The notes: generated by a model not told the origin, from the letters alone. A stretch of 64,000 nucleotides of DNA from Parahaliea mediterranea (GCF_017255185.1 NZ_JAFKCZ010000012.1:62001-126000); one strand, 5' to 3'; shown: positions 34,548-43,998, numbered from the stretch's first letter. Numbers and translations: made by a program.

Positions 34548-35561
34548 TTATCGACGCCGCGCCCGGCGATACGCCAGCGGCGACATCCCCGTCCACTGTT
34601 TGAACGCGCGGCTGAAGGCGGGTTCCGTCATTGCCAGCGCGCGCGCCACCTCGCCCACCGCGCAGCTATCTTCCAGCAACAGCGTCTCCGCGCGCTCGCG
34701 CCGGTACTGTTCGCGCAGGCGCCGGAAGCTGTTGCCCTCGCGCTTGAGCTGCCGGTGCAGGGTGCGGCTGCTCACATGCCAGCTGCGGGCCAACTCGTCC
34801 AGGTTGAGCGCGGCGGAATGTTCCGCCAGGGCACGCAGCACCCGCGCGCTGACACTGCCGTCAAAAATCTGCTTGATAAACCACTCGTCCGGCAGGACTT
34901 GCAGGTAGCGTCGCAGGTCATGGCGGGAGCGGATCACCGGCGCCTCCAGCCAGGCGGCGTCGACGGTAATGGCGCTGATCGGCCTGCGGTACCGTAACTG
35001 ACCGGGAAACATCAGGCGGTACTCGCCGCGGTGGGGCGGTGGCTCAAAGGCGAAATCGGTCAGGCGCAGGGGCATGCGCTCGCCCACCAGCCAGTTGCAG
35101 AATCGATGCAACACCAGCAGCATGAACTCCTCCAACAGGTGTTCCCGATCCCGTTCCGGCTCGACCAGGCGCAGGGCCAGCTGGCAGTGGGGCGACTCAC
35201 TGAGCTGCCAGCGCAGGGCCGGCGAGGTCAGGTTGAAAAAGCGCACCGAATAGCGCAGCGCCTCCCCCAGGGTCGCGCTGTCGACCATTTGCCGGGCCAT
35301 CAGCGCAAAGGTGCCAAAGCGGTGAGCCCCGGCGCCGAGCCCCATCAGCTCGTCGTCCAGCTCCCGCCACACCGTGCGCATCAGCGCGCCCAGCTGCACC
35401 GGGCTGATGCGCACCCGGTCCTCCTCCAGCAAACGCCGGTTGAGGCGCACCGCCCCCAGCAGCCGCTCTTCCGGCACCCCCAGTTCGGCGGCGCGCAGGG
35501 TCAGGACCCGGGCGAAGTGGGTGGCGATACCGGGGCGTCGCAGGTCGGCGAGAACTGTCAT
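34548..35561 (-). CDS. AraC-family transcriptional regulator
   Basis: A 337-residue regulator with an N-terminal Arabinose_bd-type domain (about residues 20-205) and a C-terminal AraC helix-turn-helix pair (residues 235-330, with LARSWHVSSRTLHRQLKREG and AMTEPAFSRAFKQWTGMSPL). Proteins of this architecture frequently sit beside acyl-CoA dehydrogenase genes. This one diverges from one, with an inverted repeat between them, and may control fatty-acid or alkyl-compound oxidation. Confidence 0.88.
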   Translation of the reverse strand: MTVLADLRRPGIATHFARVLTLRAAELGVPEERLLGAVRLNRRLLEEDRVRISPVQLGALMRTVWRELDDELMGLGAGAHRFGTFALMARQMVDSATLGEALRYSVRFFNLTSPALRWQLSESPHCQLALRLVEPERDREHLLEEFMLLVLHRFCNWLVGERMPLRLTDFAFEPPPHRGEYRLMFPGQLRYRRPISAITVDAAWLEAPVIRSRHDLRRYLQVLPDEWFIKQIFDGSVSARVLRALAEHSAALNLDELARSWHVSSRTLHRQLKREGNSFRRLREQYRRERAETLLLEDSCAVGEVARALAMTEPAFSRAFKQWTGMSPLAYRRARRR

Positions 35562-35615
35562 CTAGGGGTAATTTCTCCTGGCAGCGGGGGTTTGTCCGGC
35601 GATATTGCGCAGTGA

Positions 35616-35643
35616 TTAACCACACGCTGTCGTGTAGGATTAA
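35616..35643. promoter_or_regulatory. Inverted repeat in the araC / acyl-CoA dehydrogenase divergent region
   Basis: ACACG-CTGT-CGTGT at 35622-35635 is flanked on both sides by TTAA, giving an imperfect 28-base palindrome midway between the two divergent genes. It is a plausible operator, but only five core pairs are perfect. Confidence 0.35.
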
Positions 35644-35732
35644 GTTTTGGCGGTTTGCGTCATTGTAACCGGATCGGCTTTTGCGCACACTTCGGCCTCC
35701 CCCGACAGTCGATCCGGATGGAGAGTCCCCCG

Positions 35733-36869
35733 ATGAACAACGAAGAACTGACCCTGTTTCGCGACATGGCCCGGCGGGCCTTCGAGCAGGAAATCGCCCC
35801 CCACTTCGAAGCCTGGGAAGAAGCGCACAAAGTGCCCCGGGAGATGTGGAACACCCTGGGCGCCGCCGGACTGCTGTGCCCCGACGCGGACGAGGCCTAT
35901 GGCGGCGCGGGCACCACGCCCCACGTCACCCTGGCCCTGATCGAGGAACTCTCGCGCATGGGCTTCGGCGGTGTCGCCACCGGCGTGGGCATCCACTCCA
36001 ATATCGTGGCGCCCTACATTAGCCGCCACGGCACCGAGGAGCAGAAGCAACAGTGGCTGACCAAAATGGTCAGCGGCGAGGCGGTGGGCGCGCTGGCCAT
36101 GACCGAGCCCGGCGCCGGCTCCGACGTACAGGGCATCCGCACCAACGCCGTGCGCGATGGCGACGAGTGGGTCATCAACGGCTCCAAGATTTTCATCACC
36201 AACGGCATCCACGCCGACGTGGTGATCGTGGCGGCCATCACCGACCCCGGCAAGGGCGCCAAGGGCACCTCCCTGTTCCTGGTGGACGCCAGCCTGCCCG
36301 GTTTCGAGAAGAGCAAGAAGATCGAGAAGATCGGCCAGCACACCTCCGACACCGCGCAGCTGTTTTTCCAGGACGTGCGCGTACCCGCGAGCGCCCTGCT
36401 GGGCGAGGAGAACAAGGGCTTCGTCATCATGATGGAGGAACTGCCCCGGGAGCGCCTGGGGATCGCCGCCCAGGCGATTGCCGCCGCCGAGGGGGCGCTG
36501 GAACACACCATTGAATACGTCAAGGAGCGCAAGGCCTTCGGCCAGGCGGTGAGCAGCTTCCAGAACACCCGCTTCAAACTCGCCGACGTGCGCACCGAAA
36601 TCGCCCTCAACCGCGCGCTCTACGAGCAGTGCGCCGACGAGTACGCCCGCGGCGAACTCACCGCGGACAAGGCCGCCATGCTCAAGCTGGCGTCCTGCGA
36701 GATGCAGTGCAGGACCATCGACGAGTGCCTGCAACTGTTCGGCGGCTACGGCTACACCACCGAGTACCCGATCTCGCGCTACTACACCGATGCGCGCATC
36801 CAGCGTATCTACGGCGGCACCTCCGAGATCATGCGCGAGCTGGTGGCGCGCTCGATCCTGGGCCGCTAA
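35733..36869 (+). CDS. Acyl-CoA dehydrogenase
   Basis: A 378-residue acyl-CoA dehydrogenase. It shows ALAMTEPGAGSDVQGI (FAD and substrate binding), the RKAFGQAV segment, LFGGYGYTTEYPISRYYTDAR and the catalytic-base glutamate in IYGGTSEIM. It introduces the alpha-beta double bond of an acyl-CoA; chain preference is unknown. The ATG at 35733 (MNNEELTLFRDM) follows GGAGAG, and residues encoded upstream are not family-like. It is followed by a strong hairpin. Confidence 0.93.
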   Translation: MNNEELTLFRDMARRAFEQEIAPHFEAWEEAHKVPREMWNTLGAAGLLCPDADEAYGGAGTTPHVTLALIEELSRMGFGGVATGVGIHSNIVAPYISRHGTEEQKQQWLTKMVSGEAVGALAMTEPGAGSDVQGIRTNAVRDGDEWVINGSKIFITNGIHADVVIVAAITDPGKGAKGTSLFLVDASLPGFEKSKKIEKIGQHTSDTAQLFFQDVRVPASALLGEENKGFVIMMEELPRERLGIAAQAIAAAEGALEHTIEYVKERKAFGQAVSSFQNTRFKLADVRTEIALNRALYEQCADEYARGELTADKAAMLKLASCEMQCRTIDECLQLFGGYGYTTEYPISRYYTDARIQRIYGGTSEIMRELVARSILGR

Positions 36870-36876
36870 ACCTTCC

Positions 36877-36897
36877 GGGCCGGGGATTTCCCGGCCC
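36877..36897. terminator. Hairpin between convergent acyl-CoA dehydrogenase and AEC genes
   Basis: GGGCCGGG and CCCGGCCC form a perfect eight-base stem around a five-base loop eight bases after the stop codon. No clear U-tract follows, so termination may need Rho. Confidence 0.55.
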
Positions 36898-36932
36898 TCC
36901 CGCCCTTTCACCAAGCCGCCTGTTCCGGCCGG

Positions 36933-37901
36933 CTAGGCCAGATCGCCAACCAGCCCCAGGTAGACCAGCGCGGTAAAACCGAGTGTGACCGTGGCGCAGG
37001 ACAGCAGCGTGGTCAGCACGATGATGTTGGCCGCCAGCGTGCCATTGCCGCGCGCGGCCACCACCATGACGAAACTGGCCGCGGCCACCGGCGCGCTGAG
37101 CAACAGGAAAATCACCCCCAGGGGGCGCCCCTCCACCCCCAGGGCGAGGGCGATCGGCACCGCCATCGCCGGCGCCACGCACAGGCGCCAGGCAGTGGCC
37201 TCCCAGGTGAGCGGCCCGAGGCGGTGCAGGGTGTTGAGCTGAATGGAGCCGCCGATGGCGACCAGGGTCAGGGGCAGGAAGTAACTCGACAGCATGTCCC
37301 CCGCCAGGGGCACCACGGCAGGCAGTTCGTCGACCGCCAAGGCCACGGCGACGCCGAGGGCGATGCCGATCAGCAGCGGATTGCGCGCCATGCCGCCGAG
37401 CAGACCCGCGATCGACCGGCTGCCCCCCAGGTTGACGTTGAGCACCCACACCGCGAGCACGTTGTACAGGGCGGTCATCACCGCCACCGGCAGGGCCGCC
37501 AGCACCAGGCCCGCCTCGCCGTAGGCGGCGTGACACAGGGCGATGCCGACAATGGCCAGGTTGGAGCGGAAGGCGGCCTGCACGAACACGCCGGTATCCG
37601 GCCTGGTGAAACCGCGCCAATGGCAATAGGCCCAGCTCGCCAGCAGCGACACGAAGGTCGCCACCACGCCCGCCAGCAGGTAGCGCGCCCCCGCCAGTCG
37701 CGAATAGTCCACCGCCGCCGCGCTGCAGAACAGCAGCACCGGCAGCCCGGCGTTGAAGGCCAGTCGCGACACCGCGTCGATGTGCCGCTGGCGCAGCGCG
37801 CCCAGGCGGCGCAACACCACCCCCAGCAGCACCCACCCGAAGGTGGGGCCACTGACGGACAGGGAGGTCAGTATCAGGTCGAGTGGGTCAGCGGACGGCA
37901 A
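36933..37901 (-). CDS. AEC-family (auxin efflux carrier) permease
   Basis: A 322-residue membrane protein with about ten helices in two inverted five-helix halves, typical of the AEC family (malonate or organic-acid carriers in bacteria). The motif FNAGLPVLLF and AFRSNLAIVGIAL are conserved. The only start before the first helix is TTG at 37901, since a stop codon lies 13-15 bases upstream in frame; no good ribosome site is seen. Substrate unknown. Confidence 0.85.
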   Translation of the reverse strand: MPSADPLDLILTSLSVSGPTFGWVLLGVVLRRLGALRQRHIDAVSRLAFNAGLPVLLFCSAAAVDYSRLAGARYLLAGVVATFVSLLASWAYCHWRGFTRPDTGVFVQAAFRSNLAIVGIALCHAAYGEAGLVLAALPVAVMTALYNVLAVWVLNVNLGGSRSIAGLLGGMARNPLLIGIALGVAVALAVDELPAVVPLAGDMLSSYFLPLTLVAIGGSIQLNTLHRLGPLTWEATAWRLCVAPAMAVPIALALGVEGRPLGVIFLLLSAPVAAASFVMVVAARGNGTLAANIIVLTTLLSCATVTLGFTALVYLGLVGDLA

Positions 37902-37931
37902 AATGCAAAACGGTCACGGGTAAAACGACCA

Positions 37932-39269
37932 TTATGCCAGCTCTTGCAGAGTCTCGCCGAGCGCGCCCAGCAGGGCGTCGATTTCCGCTTTTTCGATGAC
38001 AAAGGGCAGGCCCAGCTGGATGGTGTCGCCGCCGTAGCGCACGTAGAAGCCCTTGTCCCACATTTTCATCGCCACCTCGAAGGGGCGGCGGGCGGGCTCG
38101 CCCGGGTAGGGCTGCAACTGCAGCGCGCCGGCAAAGCCGAAATTGCGGATATCGCTCACGTGGGGCACGCCCTGCAAGGCATGCAGCGCCGCCTCGAAGT
38201 GCGGCGCCAGCTCCGCGACCCGGGCCGGCAGGCGCTCCCGCTCCAGGATGTCCAGCGCGGCGATGCCCGCGGCGCAGGCCACCGGGTGGGCGGAATAGGT
38301 GTAGCCGTGCGGAAACTCGAGCATGTAGTCCGGCCCGCCCTGGGCCATGAAGGTCTGGTAGATCTCCGTCCGTGCAATCACCGCGCCCATCGGTACGGCG
38401 CCGTTGGTGAGCTGCTTGGCGACGTTCATGATATCCGGCACCACGCCGAAGGCCTCGGCGCCGAACAGGGTCCCGCAGCGACCAAAACCGGTGATCACCT
38501 CGTCGAAGATCAGCAGGATGTCGTGGGCGTCACAGATGTCCCGCAGCCGCTGCAGATAGCCCGCTGGCGGCGGGATCACCCCGGCGGAGCCCGCCATCGG
38601 TTCCACGATGACGGCGGCGATATTGGAGGCGTCGTGCAGCGCGATCAACTCCAGCAACTCGTCCGCCAGCTGCCAGCCGTTGGTGGGCATGCCGCGGGTA
38701 AAGGCGTTCTCCGGCAACAGGGTGTGCGACAGGTGATCGGCGTCCACCCCCTGGCCGAACAGCTTGCGGTTGGCGCCGATGCCCCCCACTGAAATACCGC
38801 CGAAATTGACCCCGTGGTAACCCTTGGCGCGACCGATCAGCTTGGTCTTGGCCGGCTGCCCCTTCAGGCGCCAGTAGGCCCGCGCCATCTTCAACGCGGT
38901 GTCGGCGCACTCGGAACCCGAGTTGGTGAAGAAAACGTAGTCGAGATCCTCCGGGGTCAGGTCCTTGATGCGGTTGGCCAGCTCGAAGGAGCGCGGGTGA
39001 CCGAACTGGAAGGCCGGGGCGTAATCCAGGGTCCGCAATTGCTGGTGCACCGCCTCGGCGATCTCCGGCCGGTTGTGTCCCGCCCCGCTGCACCACAGGC
39101 CCGACAGGCCATCGAGCACCCGGCGTCCGCGATCGTCGATAAAGTAGCAGCCCTCGGCCCCGGTGATGATTCGCGGGTCCGCCTTGAACTGGCGGTTGCC
39201 GGTGTAGGGCATCCAGTGCGCTTCCAGTTGCGCGGGGCTCAGGCGTTGGGTATCTGGCATGTGGGTCAT
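37932..39269 (-). CDS. Class III aminotransferase, beta-alanine-pyruvate type
   Basis: A 445-residue omega-aminotransferase related to BauA. Features are FFTNSGSECADTALKMARAY, the PLP lysine in NVAKQLTNGAVPMGA, IFDEVITGFGRCG and FPHGYTYSAHPVACAA. It would transfer the amino group of beta-alanine or a similar omega-amino acid to pyruvate. The ATG at 39269 (MTHMPDTQ) is chosen; another ATG lies three codons in. It diverges from a LysR gene with a perfect palindrome between them, and is a second copy of the activity at 23658-24977. Confidence 0.88.
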   Translation of the reverse strand: MTHMPDTQRLSPAQLEAHWMPYTGNRQFKADPRIITGAEGCYFIDDRGRRVLDGLSGLWCSGAGHNRPEIAEAVHQQLRTLDYAPAFQFGHPRSFELANRIKDLTPEDLDYVFFTNSGSECADTALKMARAYWRLKGQPAKTKLIGRAKGYHGVNFGGISVGGIGANRKLFGQGVDADHLSHTLLPENAFTRGMPTNGWQLADELLELIALHDASNIAAVIVEPMAGSAGVIPPPAGYLQRLRDICDAHDILLIFDEVITGFGRCGTLFGAEAFGVVPDIMNVAKQLTNGAVPMGAVIARTEIYQTFMAQGGPDYMLEFPHGYTYSAHPVACAAGIAALDILERERLPARVAELAPHFEAALHALQGVPHVSDIRNFGFAGALQLQPYPGEPARRPFEVAMKMWDKGFYVRYGGDTIQLGLPFVIEKAEIDALLGALGETLQELA

Positions 39270-39347
39270 GACCTGCTCGTACGTTGCTGACAATCGGGCA
39301 AGTCTAGCCCGCGCCCATTGTTTCAAAGATCAATAATTAGCTACACT

Positions 39348-39369
39348 AAGTTTCACCAATATGAAACTT
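39348..39369. promoter_or_regulatory. Palindrome in the LysR / aminotransferase divergent region
   Basis: AAGTTTCA-CCAATA-TGAAACTT is a perfect 8+8 inverted repeat lying 20 bases before the lysR ATG and about 79 bases from the aminotransferase start. Its length and position fit a LysR-type recognition site, although it lacks the classical T-N11-A form. Confidence 0.65.
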
Positions 39370-39389
39370 TCTAACACCGGGGACGGCGG

Positions 39390-40310
39390 ATGAAAAAGCG
39401 CGCCCTGCTGGGCACTGTCACCGACAATGACCTGCGCCTGCTGCGCGTATTCCACGCGGTAGTGGCCTGTGGCGGTTTCGCCGCGGCGGAGCTGGAACTC
39501 AATATCAACCGCTCCACCATCTCGCGCCATATCAAGGACCTGGAGACGCGCCTGGGCATGACCCTGTGCCGGCGCGGCCGGGGTGGCTTCGCGCTGACCG
39601 AGGAAGGCGCCCAGGTCCACGCCAGCGCGCGCAAGATGATGGCCTCGATGGACGACTTCCAGCACGAGGTCAACGACCTGCACCGCCGCCTGACCGGCAC
39701 CGTGACCCTGGCCCTGTTCGACAAGACCGCCTCCAATCCCGCCTGCCGCATTCACCAGGCCCTCGGCCAGTTCGACCGGCTGGCGCCCGGCGTGCACCCG
39801 GAACTGCACGTGGAACCGATCAACGCCATCGAGCGCGGCGTCATGGAGGGGCGCTACCACCTGGGCGTCATCCCCAACCACCGCCCCTCCAGCAGCCTCG
39901 AATACTACCCCCTGTTCGACGAGCAGATGTACCTCTACTGCGCCCGAGGCCACCCGCTGTTCACGCGCGCCCGGGCGCGGGACCCTGTCGACATCGAGGA
40001 GGTGCGCGCCGGCAAATACGTCGGCATCGGCTACCACTCGCCCAATATGGAAGTCACCCGGCAACTGGGCCAGACCCGGCACGCCACCGCCTACGACCAG
40101 GAGGCAGTGGCCCACCTGGTGCTCTCGGGGCGCTACCTGGGCTACCTGCCGGAACACTACGCCGCCAGTTTCGTCGACGCGGGCGCCATGTGCCCGGTCC
40201 TTCCCGGAAGCTTCCAGTATGTGTGCAAATTCAGCGCCATCGTGCGCCGCGCGCCGCCACCCAGCCGGATTGTACAGGCCCTGCTGGATGCGCTGGTCGC
40301 GGCGCACTGA
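39390..40310 (+). CDS. LysR-family transcriptional regulator
   Basis: A 306-residue LysR-type regulator with the N-terminal winged helix (FAAAELELNINRSTISRHIK, residues about 30-50) and a C-terminal periplasmic-binding-like effector domain ending near residue 300. Divergent from the beta-alanine-type aminotransferase, it is the probable regulator of that gene and perhaps of itself through the shared palindrome. The effector is unknown. Confidence 0.9.
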   Translation: MKKRALLGTVTDNDLRLLRVFHAVVACGGFAAAELELNINRSTISRHIKDLETRLGMTLCRRGRGGFALTEEGAQVHASARKMMASMDDFQHEVNDLHRRLTGTVTLALFDKTASNPACRIHQALGQFDRLAPGVHPELHVEPINAIERGVMEGRYHLGVIPNHRPSSSLEYYPLFDEQMYLYCARGHPLFTRARARDPVDIEEVRAGKYVGIGYHSPNMEVTRQLGQTRHATAYDQEAVAHLVLSGRYLGYLPEHYAASFVDAGAMCPVLPGSFQYVCKFSAIVRRAPPPSRIVQALLDALVAAH

Positions 40311-40397
40311 GCCCGCGCCCTGTCCGGCGGCGCGGGAATTCGCTATCCTGCGGCGCTGGAAAACAATCCCGCGCCCGACAACCATACGGAGATGACC

Positions 40398-40982
40398 ATG
40401 CCCGCACACCTTCTCGCCGTCGCCACCCTGCTGCTCGGCTTTGCCAGCGGCGCCAGCGCCCACGAAACCACCGGTTTCGGTGGCGGTTTTTCCAGCGGAT
40501 TCATGCACCCCCTGCTGGGCTGGGATCACGTCGCCGCGATGGTGGCGGTGGGTTTGTGGGGCGCCTTCCTCAAGAACCCCGCGATCTGGCTACTGCCGGT
40601 GGTGTTTCCCCTGGTGATGGCGGTCGGCGGTGCCCTGGGGGTCGCGGGCGTGCCGCTGCCGGGCGTGGAAATCGGCATCGCCGCATCCGCCATCGTACTC
40701 GGCTCAATGGTGCTGCTGGCACTGCGCCCGCCGCTGTGGGTCGCGGTGACCCTGGTCGGCGTCTTCGCCCTGTTCCACGGCCACGCCCACGGCACCGAAT
40801 TGCCCCACGCCGCCGGCCCCCTGGCCTACAGCGTCGGCTTCGTGCTCGCCACCGGCCTGCTGCACCTGTGCGGCATCGCCTTCGGCCTGCTGACACGCTG
40901 GCGTTTCGGCAAGACCCTGGTGCGCGCCGGCGGCGCGGTGATCGCCCTGGCGGGCGCGATATTCCTGATCCGCGCGGTCTAG
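40398..40982 (+). CDS. HupE/UreJ-family membrane protein
   Basis: A 194-residue protein with a cleavable signal-like first segment (ending ASGASA-HET) and about six helices. The family motif HPLLGWDHVAAMVAVGLWGA and the HGHAHG histidine cluster suggest a nickel or cobalt permease role. The second ATG (40398) is preferred because GGAG lies six bases upstream, whereas the first ATG abuts it. No hydrogenase or urease genes are near. The next gene starts six bases later. Confidence 0.88.
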   Translation: MPAHLLAVATLLLGFASGASAHETTGFGGGFSSGFMHPLLGWDHVAAMVAVGLWGAFLKNPAIWLLPVVFPLVMAVGGALGVAGVPLPGVEIGIAASAIVLGSMVLLALRPPLWVAVTLVGVFALFHGHAHGTELPHAAGPLAYSVGFVLATGLLHLCGIAFGLLTRWRFGKTLVRAGGAVIALAGAIFLIRAV

Positions 40983-40988
40983 CCCGCG

Positions 40989-41576
40989 GTGCGGAAGTTA
41001 TTGGCGCCGGCCCTGGCCGGCGTCTCCGCCCCGGTATTCGCCCACAGTCCCATCGAGGGTATCGGGCAATTTTACGGCGGCCTGCTCCACCCACTGCTGG
41101 TACTGCCTCACGCACTGTGCCTGCTGGCCTTTGCCCTGTTGGTGGGCCAGCGCGGCGTGCGCGCGATGCAGGTCGGCTACCCGCCCTTCCTGGCGACCCT
41201 GGCCATCGGCCTGGTGCTGGCGGGCTTTTCCATTCCGCTTGGTATCGCCAGCGAGCCGGTATTGTTGACACTGACCGCGGCTTGCGGCGTGCTGGTCGCC
41301 CTGCAGTGGTCGCCCCCCCTGTTCGCGTTCACCCTGCTCGGGGCGGTGATCGGGCTGGTGGTCGGGGCGGATTCCGGGGTTGAGGGCCTGAGCCGGCAGC
41401 AGACTTTCGCCGCACTGCTCGGCTGTTGGCTGGGGGCCGTGGTTGCGCTGATCGTAATCGCGGGCCTGGTGGAATTGTTCACCCGTCCCTGGCAACGGGT
41501 GGTTGTCAGGGTGCTGGGCTCCTGGGGCAGCGCCAGCGCGATTCTGGTGCTCGCGCTGGCGTTGCGGGGCGCCTAG
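40989..41576 (+). CDS. Second HupE/UreJ-like membrane protein
   Basis: A 195-residue membrane protein with a signal-like N-terminus and about six helices. It has a divergent HupE-type motif (YGGLLHPLLVLPHALCLLAFA) but lacks the aspartate-histidine pair of the first copy. It starts at GTG six bases after the first gene and ends in a CTAG shared with the convergent flavoprotein gene. The pair may form a two-component metal transporter; this is inference. Confidence 0.7.
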   Translation: MRKLLAPALAGVSAPVFAHSPIEGIGQFYGGLLHPLLVLPHALCLLAFALLVGQRGVRAMQVGYPPFLATLAIGLVLAGFSIPLGIASEPVLLTLTAACGVLVALQWSPPLFAFTLLGAVIGLVVGADSGVEGLSRQQTFAALLGCWLGAVVALIVIAGLVELFTRPWQRVVVRVLGSWGSASAILVLALALRGA

Positions 41577-43300
41577 CCCACCGCGGGTTCGTCGCTGTAG
41601 CCGGTGATGGACTTGGCCGCCTGGTAGGCGAAGGTCATCGCCGGCCCCAGGGTGGCGCCGGGGCCCGGGTAGCAGGGCAGCGTGGGCGCACTGCAATTGC
41701 CGATGGCGTACAGCCCCTCGATCACCGAGCCGTCCTCGCGCAGGACCTGGGCGTCGGCGTTGATGACCATGCCGCCCTGGGTGCCGAAATCACCGGGATC
41801 GACTTTCATCGCGTAGTACGGCGGCTTGTCGATCGGGCCGAGGCAGGGGTTGGGCGCGAAGCGTGGATCGCCGTAGTAGCGATCGTAGGCGGAGTCGCCG
41901 CGCTTGCAATCCGGGTCCACCCCGGTTTTGGCATACTCGTTCATTTTCGCCACGGTGTCTTCCAGCCCCGCGGGATCGACGTCGATCTTGCGCGCCAGCT
42001 CGGCGATGGAGTCTGCCTTGGCGAAAAAACCCTCCGCCTCGTAGCGTTTGGGCAGCGCCCAGTCGGGACGGAAACGGCTGTTGTAGAGGGGCCCGACGAA
42101 ATAGCGCGCGCGGAAGTTGGCGTCGAAGACCTGCCAGGCGGGATTACAGGGACTGTCCTCGCTGTGCTTGCGGAAAGTCTCCTGCTGGAAAGCCATGTAG
42201 TTCTGGGACTCGTTGCCGAAACGCTGCCCCGCCGGATTGACGACGATGGAGCCCGGGTAGGATTTCTCCATGATGCTCAGCCGCGGAATGTCCTCCCCCG
42301 GCACCGAGAGGGTATTGCACCACCAGGCCTCGTTCAGCCGGTGCATCTTCGCCCCCAGGCGCTGACCCTCGCGGATGGCGTCGCCGGTGTTGTCCAGGGT
42401 GCCCGCGCTCCAGCGGTGGTCGGTCGGCTTGGGCAGATACTGTTCGCGCATTGCCTGGTTGTGCTCGAAACCGCCAGCGGCCAGTACCACGGCCTTGCGC
42501 GCCTGGATACGCAGGGTCTGGCCGTCGCGTCGCACCTCCACGCCCAGGACCTTGCCGTTGTCGTCGATCACCCGGGTCATCGGCGTGTTCAGCCACAGGG
42601 GTATATCCCGGTCCAGCAGCGAGGCGCGCAAGCGCGCAACGCCGGCGCAGCCGGTGGCCAGGCGGCGGTGGAATTTGTCCTTGAGGCGCCAGGGGATGTC
42701 GATGAGGTAGTCGAGCGCCAGCTTCGCCGCCACCTTCCACCAGCCGGGCTGCTGCCCCACCAACAGGGCGGCCTCGACCTGGGTGATACCGATCAGCCCG
42801 CCCAGGTGCATCATCGGGTGGGTGCGCCGCAGGCGACGCCACTCCTCGCCCAACCGGTCGGCGTTGAAGGTTTCCGGCTCCATGGAGCGATGCCCGACCC
42901 GGGAGCCCTCCAGGTTGGTGTAGTAGTCCGGGTAGTGGGCCAGCGAGACGTAACGCACCTGGGTGCGCTGGTGAAGGAAGTCCACCATCTTGGGACCGTT
43001 CTCCAGGAAGGCATCGAGCTGGTAGTCCGGCACCTCCTCGGTGGAGATGAGCTGTCGCAGGTAGTGGCGCGCATCCTCGATGGAGTCCTCCACGCCCTGC
43101 TCCCGCGCATAGCGGTTACAGGGAATCCAGACCCCGCCCCCGGATATGGAACTGGTGCCGCCGTAAAGGTGGGATTTTTCCACAACCAGCACATCGCGGG
43201 TGCCCATTTCGTAACTGCACAAGGCCGCCGTCTGGCCGCCGTTACCCGAGCCGACAACCACCACGTCGAAGCTGTAGTCCCATTGTTGCGCAGTCGCCAT
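41573..43300 (-). CDS. FAD-binding dehydrogenase related to 3-ketosteroid delta-1-dehydrogenase
   Basis: A 575-residue flavoprotein of the succinate dehydrogenase/fumarate reductase-like FAD_binding_2 family. It has the dinucleotide motif VVVVGSGNGGQTAALCS, the region SISGGGVWIPCNRYA, AVVLAAGGFEHN, and a C-terminal GLYAIGNCSAPTLPCYPGPG that resembles KstD proteins. The likely reaction is desaturation of a ketosteroid or similar cyclic ketone. The ATG at 43300 follows GAGGTG; the frame extends only to a TTG four codons upstream. No other steroid genes are visible here. Confidence 0.8.
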   Translation of the reverse strand: MATAQQWDYSFDVVVVGSGNGGQTAALCSYEMGTRDVLVVEKSHLYGGTSSISGGGVWIPCNRYAREQGVEDSIEDARHYLRQLISTEEVPDYQLDAFLENGPKMVDFLHQRTQVRYVSLAHYPDYYTNLEGSRVGHRSMEPETFNADRLGEEWRRLRRTHPMMHLGGLIGITQVEAALLVGQQPGWWKVAAKLALDYLIDIPWRLKDKFHRRLATGCAGVARLRASLLDRDIPLWLNTPMTRVIDDNGKVLGVEVRRDGQTLRIQARKAVVLAAGGFEHNQAMREQYLPKPTDHRWSAGTLDNTGDAIREGQRLGAKMHRLNEAWWCNTLSVPGEDIPRLSIMEKSYPGSIVVNPAGQRFGNESQNYMAFQQETFRKHSEDSPCNPAWQVFDANFRARYFVGPLYNSRFRPDWALPKRYEAEGFFAKADSIAELARKIDVDPAGLEDTVAKMNEYAKTGVDPDCKRGDSAYDRYYGDPRFAPNPCLGPIDKPPYYAMKVDPGDFGTQGGMVINADAQVLREDGSVIEGLYAIGNCSAPTLPCYPGPGATLGPAMTFAYQAAKSITGYSDEPAVG

Positions 43301-43515
43301 GAAGCACCTCAATCAATAATTGGCGCCATGGTAGCCCAGCCCGGCGCCATTTCCGCCCGCGCCGCGCGGCGAAAGCCGGGAAGGTTCAACATTTTGGTCG
43401 CCAACGGGGGCGCGGAATAAAAAGCTGCACCACGGGAATACTTGCCTACCCGGAACCGCGCTGTCTAAGATGGGTCGAAAGCCGACAACAACCACCCGCA
43501 CAAGGAAATTCGCAC

Positions 43516-43998
43516 ATGCGCAACTCGCTCCGCCGCACTCTGCTGGCCGCCGCCGGCCTTTCCGGGATCGCCCTCGCGCCCCTGGCCCTGTCCCACTTCG
43601 ACGACAAGGAGCCGATGCAATCCTATCGCCAGTCCTACTTTGCCCTGGTTGCGTCCAACTTTGGTCCAATGGGCGCCATGGTGAAGGGCGACATGCCCTG
43701 GGACGATGCCAAAATGCAGGCCTATGCGGAAAACCTGGATACGCTGATGGAGCTCGACCTGCTGCGCGGTTTCGCCGCCGGCTCGGAGCGGGGCACCACC
43801 CGTGCCAAACCGGAAATCTGGGAAAACCAGGAGGATTTCGCCGACAAGTTCGAGGACCTGCGCAAGGCGGTGGATGCCCTGGACGACGTGGTGGAGGATG
43901 GCGGCGAGCGCGCGGCCATCGCCCGGGCCGTGGGCGAGACCGGCAAGGCCTGCAAGGCCTGCCACGACGACTACAAGACCAAGGACTACCTCTACTAG
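43516..43998 (+). CDS. Cytochrome c'-type class II cytochrome c
   Basis: A 160-residue exported protein (signal ending near LALS-HFDD) with a four-helix-bundle pattern and a single heme motif CKACH near residue 147, close to the C-terminus as in class II cytochromes c. Possible roles are NO binding or electron carriage. Followed by two hairpins, it seems to be a single-gene transcript, convergent with a cytochrome b561 gene. Confidence 0.88.
   Translation: MRNSLRRTLLAAAGLSGIALAPLALSHFDDKEPMQSYRQSYFALVASNFGPMGAMVKGDMPWDDAKMQAYAENLDTLMELDLLRGFAAGSERGTTRAKPEIWENQEDFADKFEDLRKAVDALDDVVEDGGERAAIARAVGETGKACKACHDDYKTKDYLY

Noticed and set aside
41426-43420. 664-codon plus-strand frame opposite the flavoprotein gene
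   Set aside because: Antisense to a protein with clear FAD motifs; no signature of its own.
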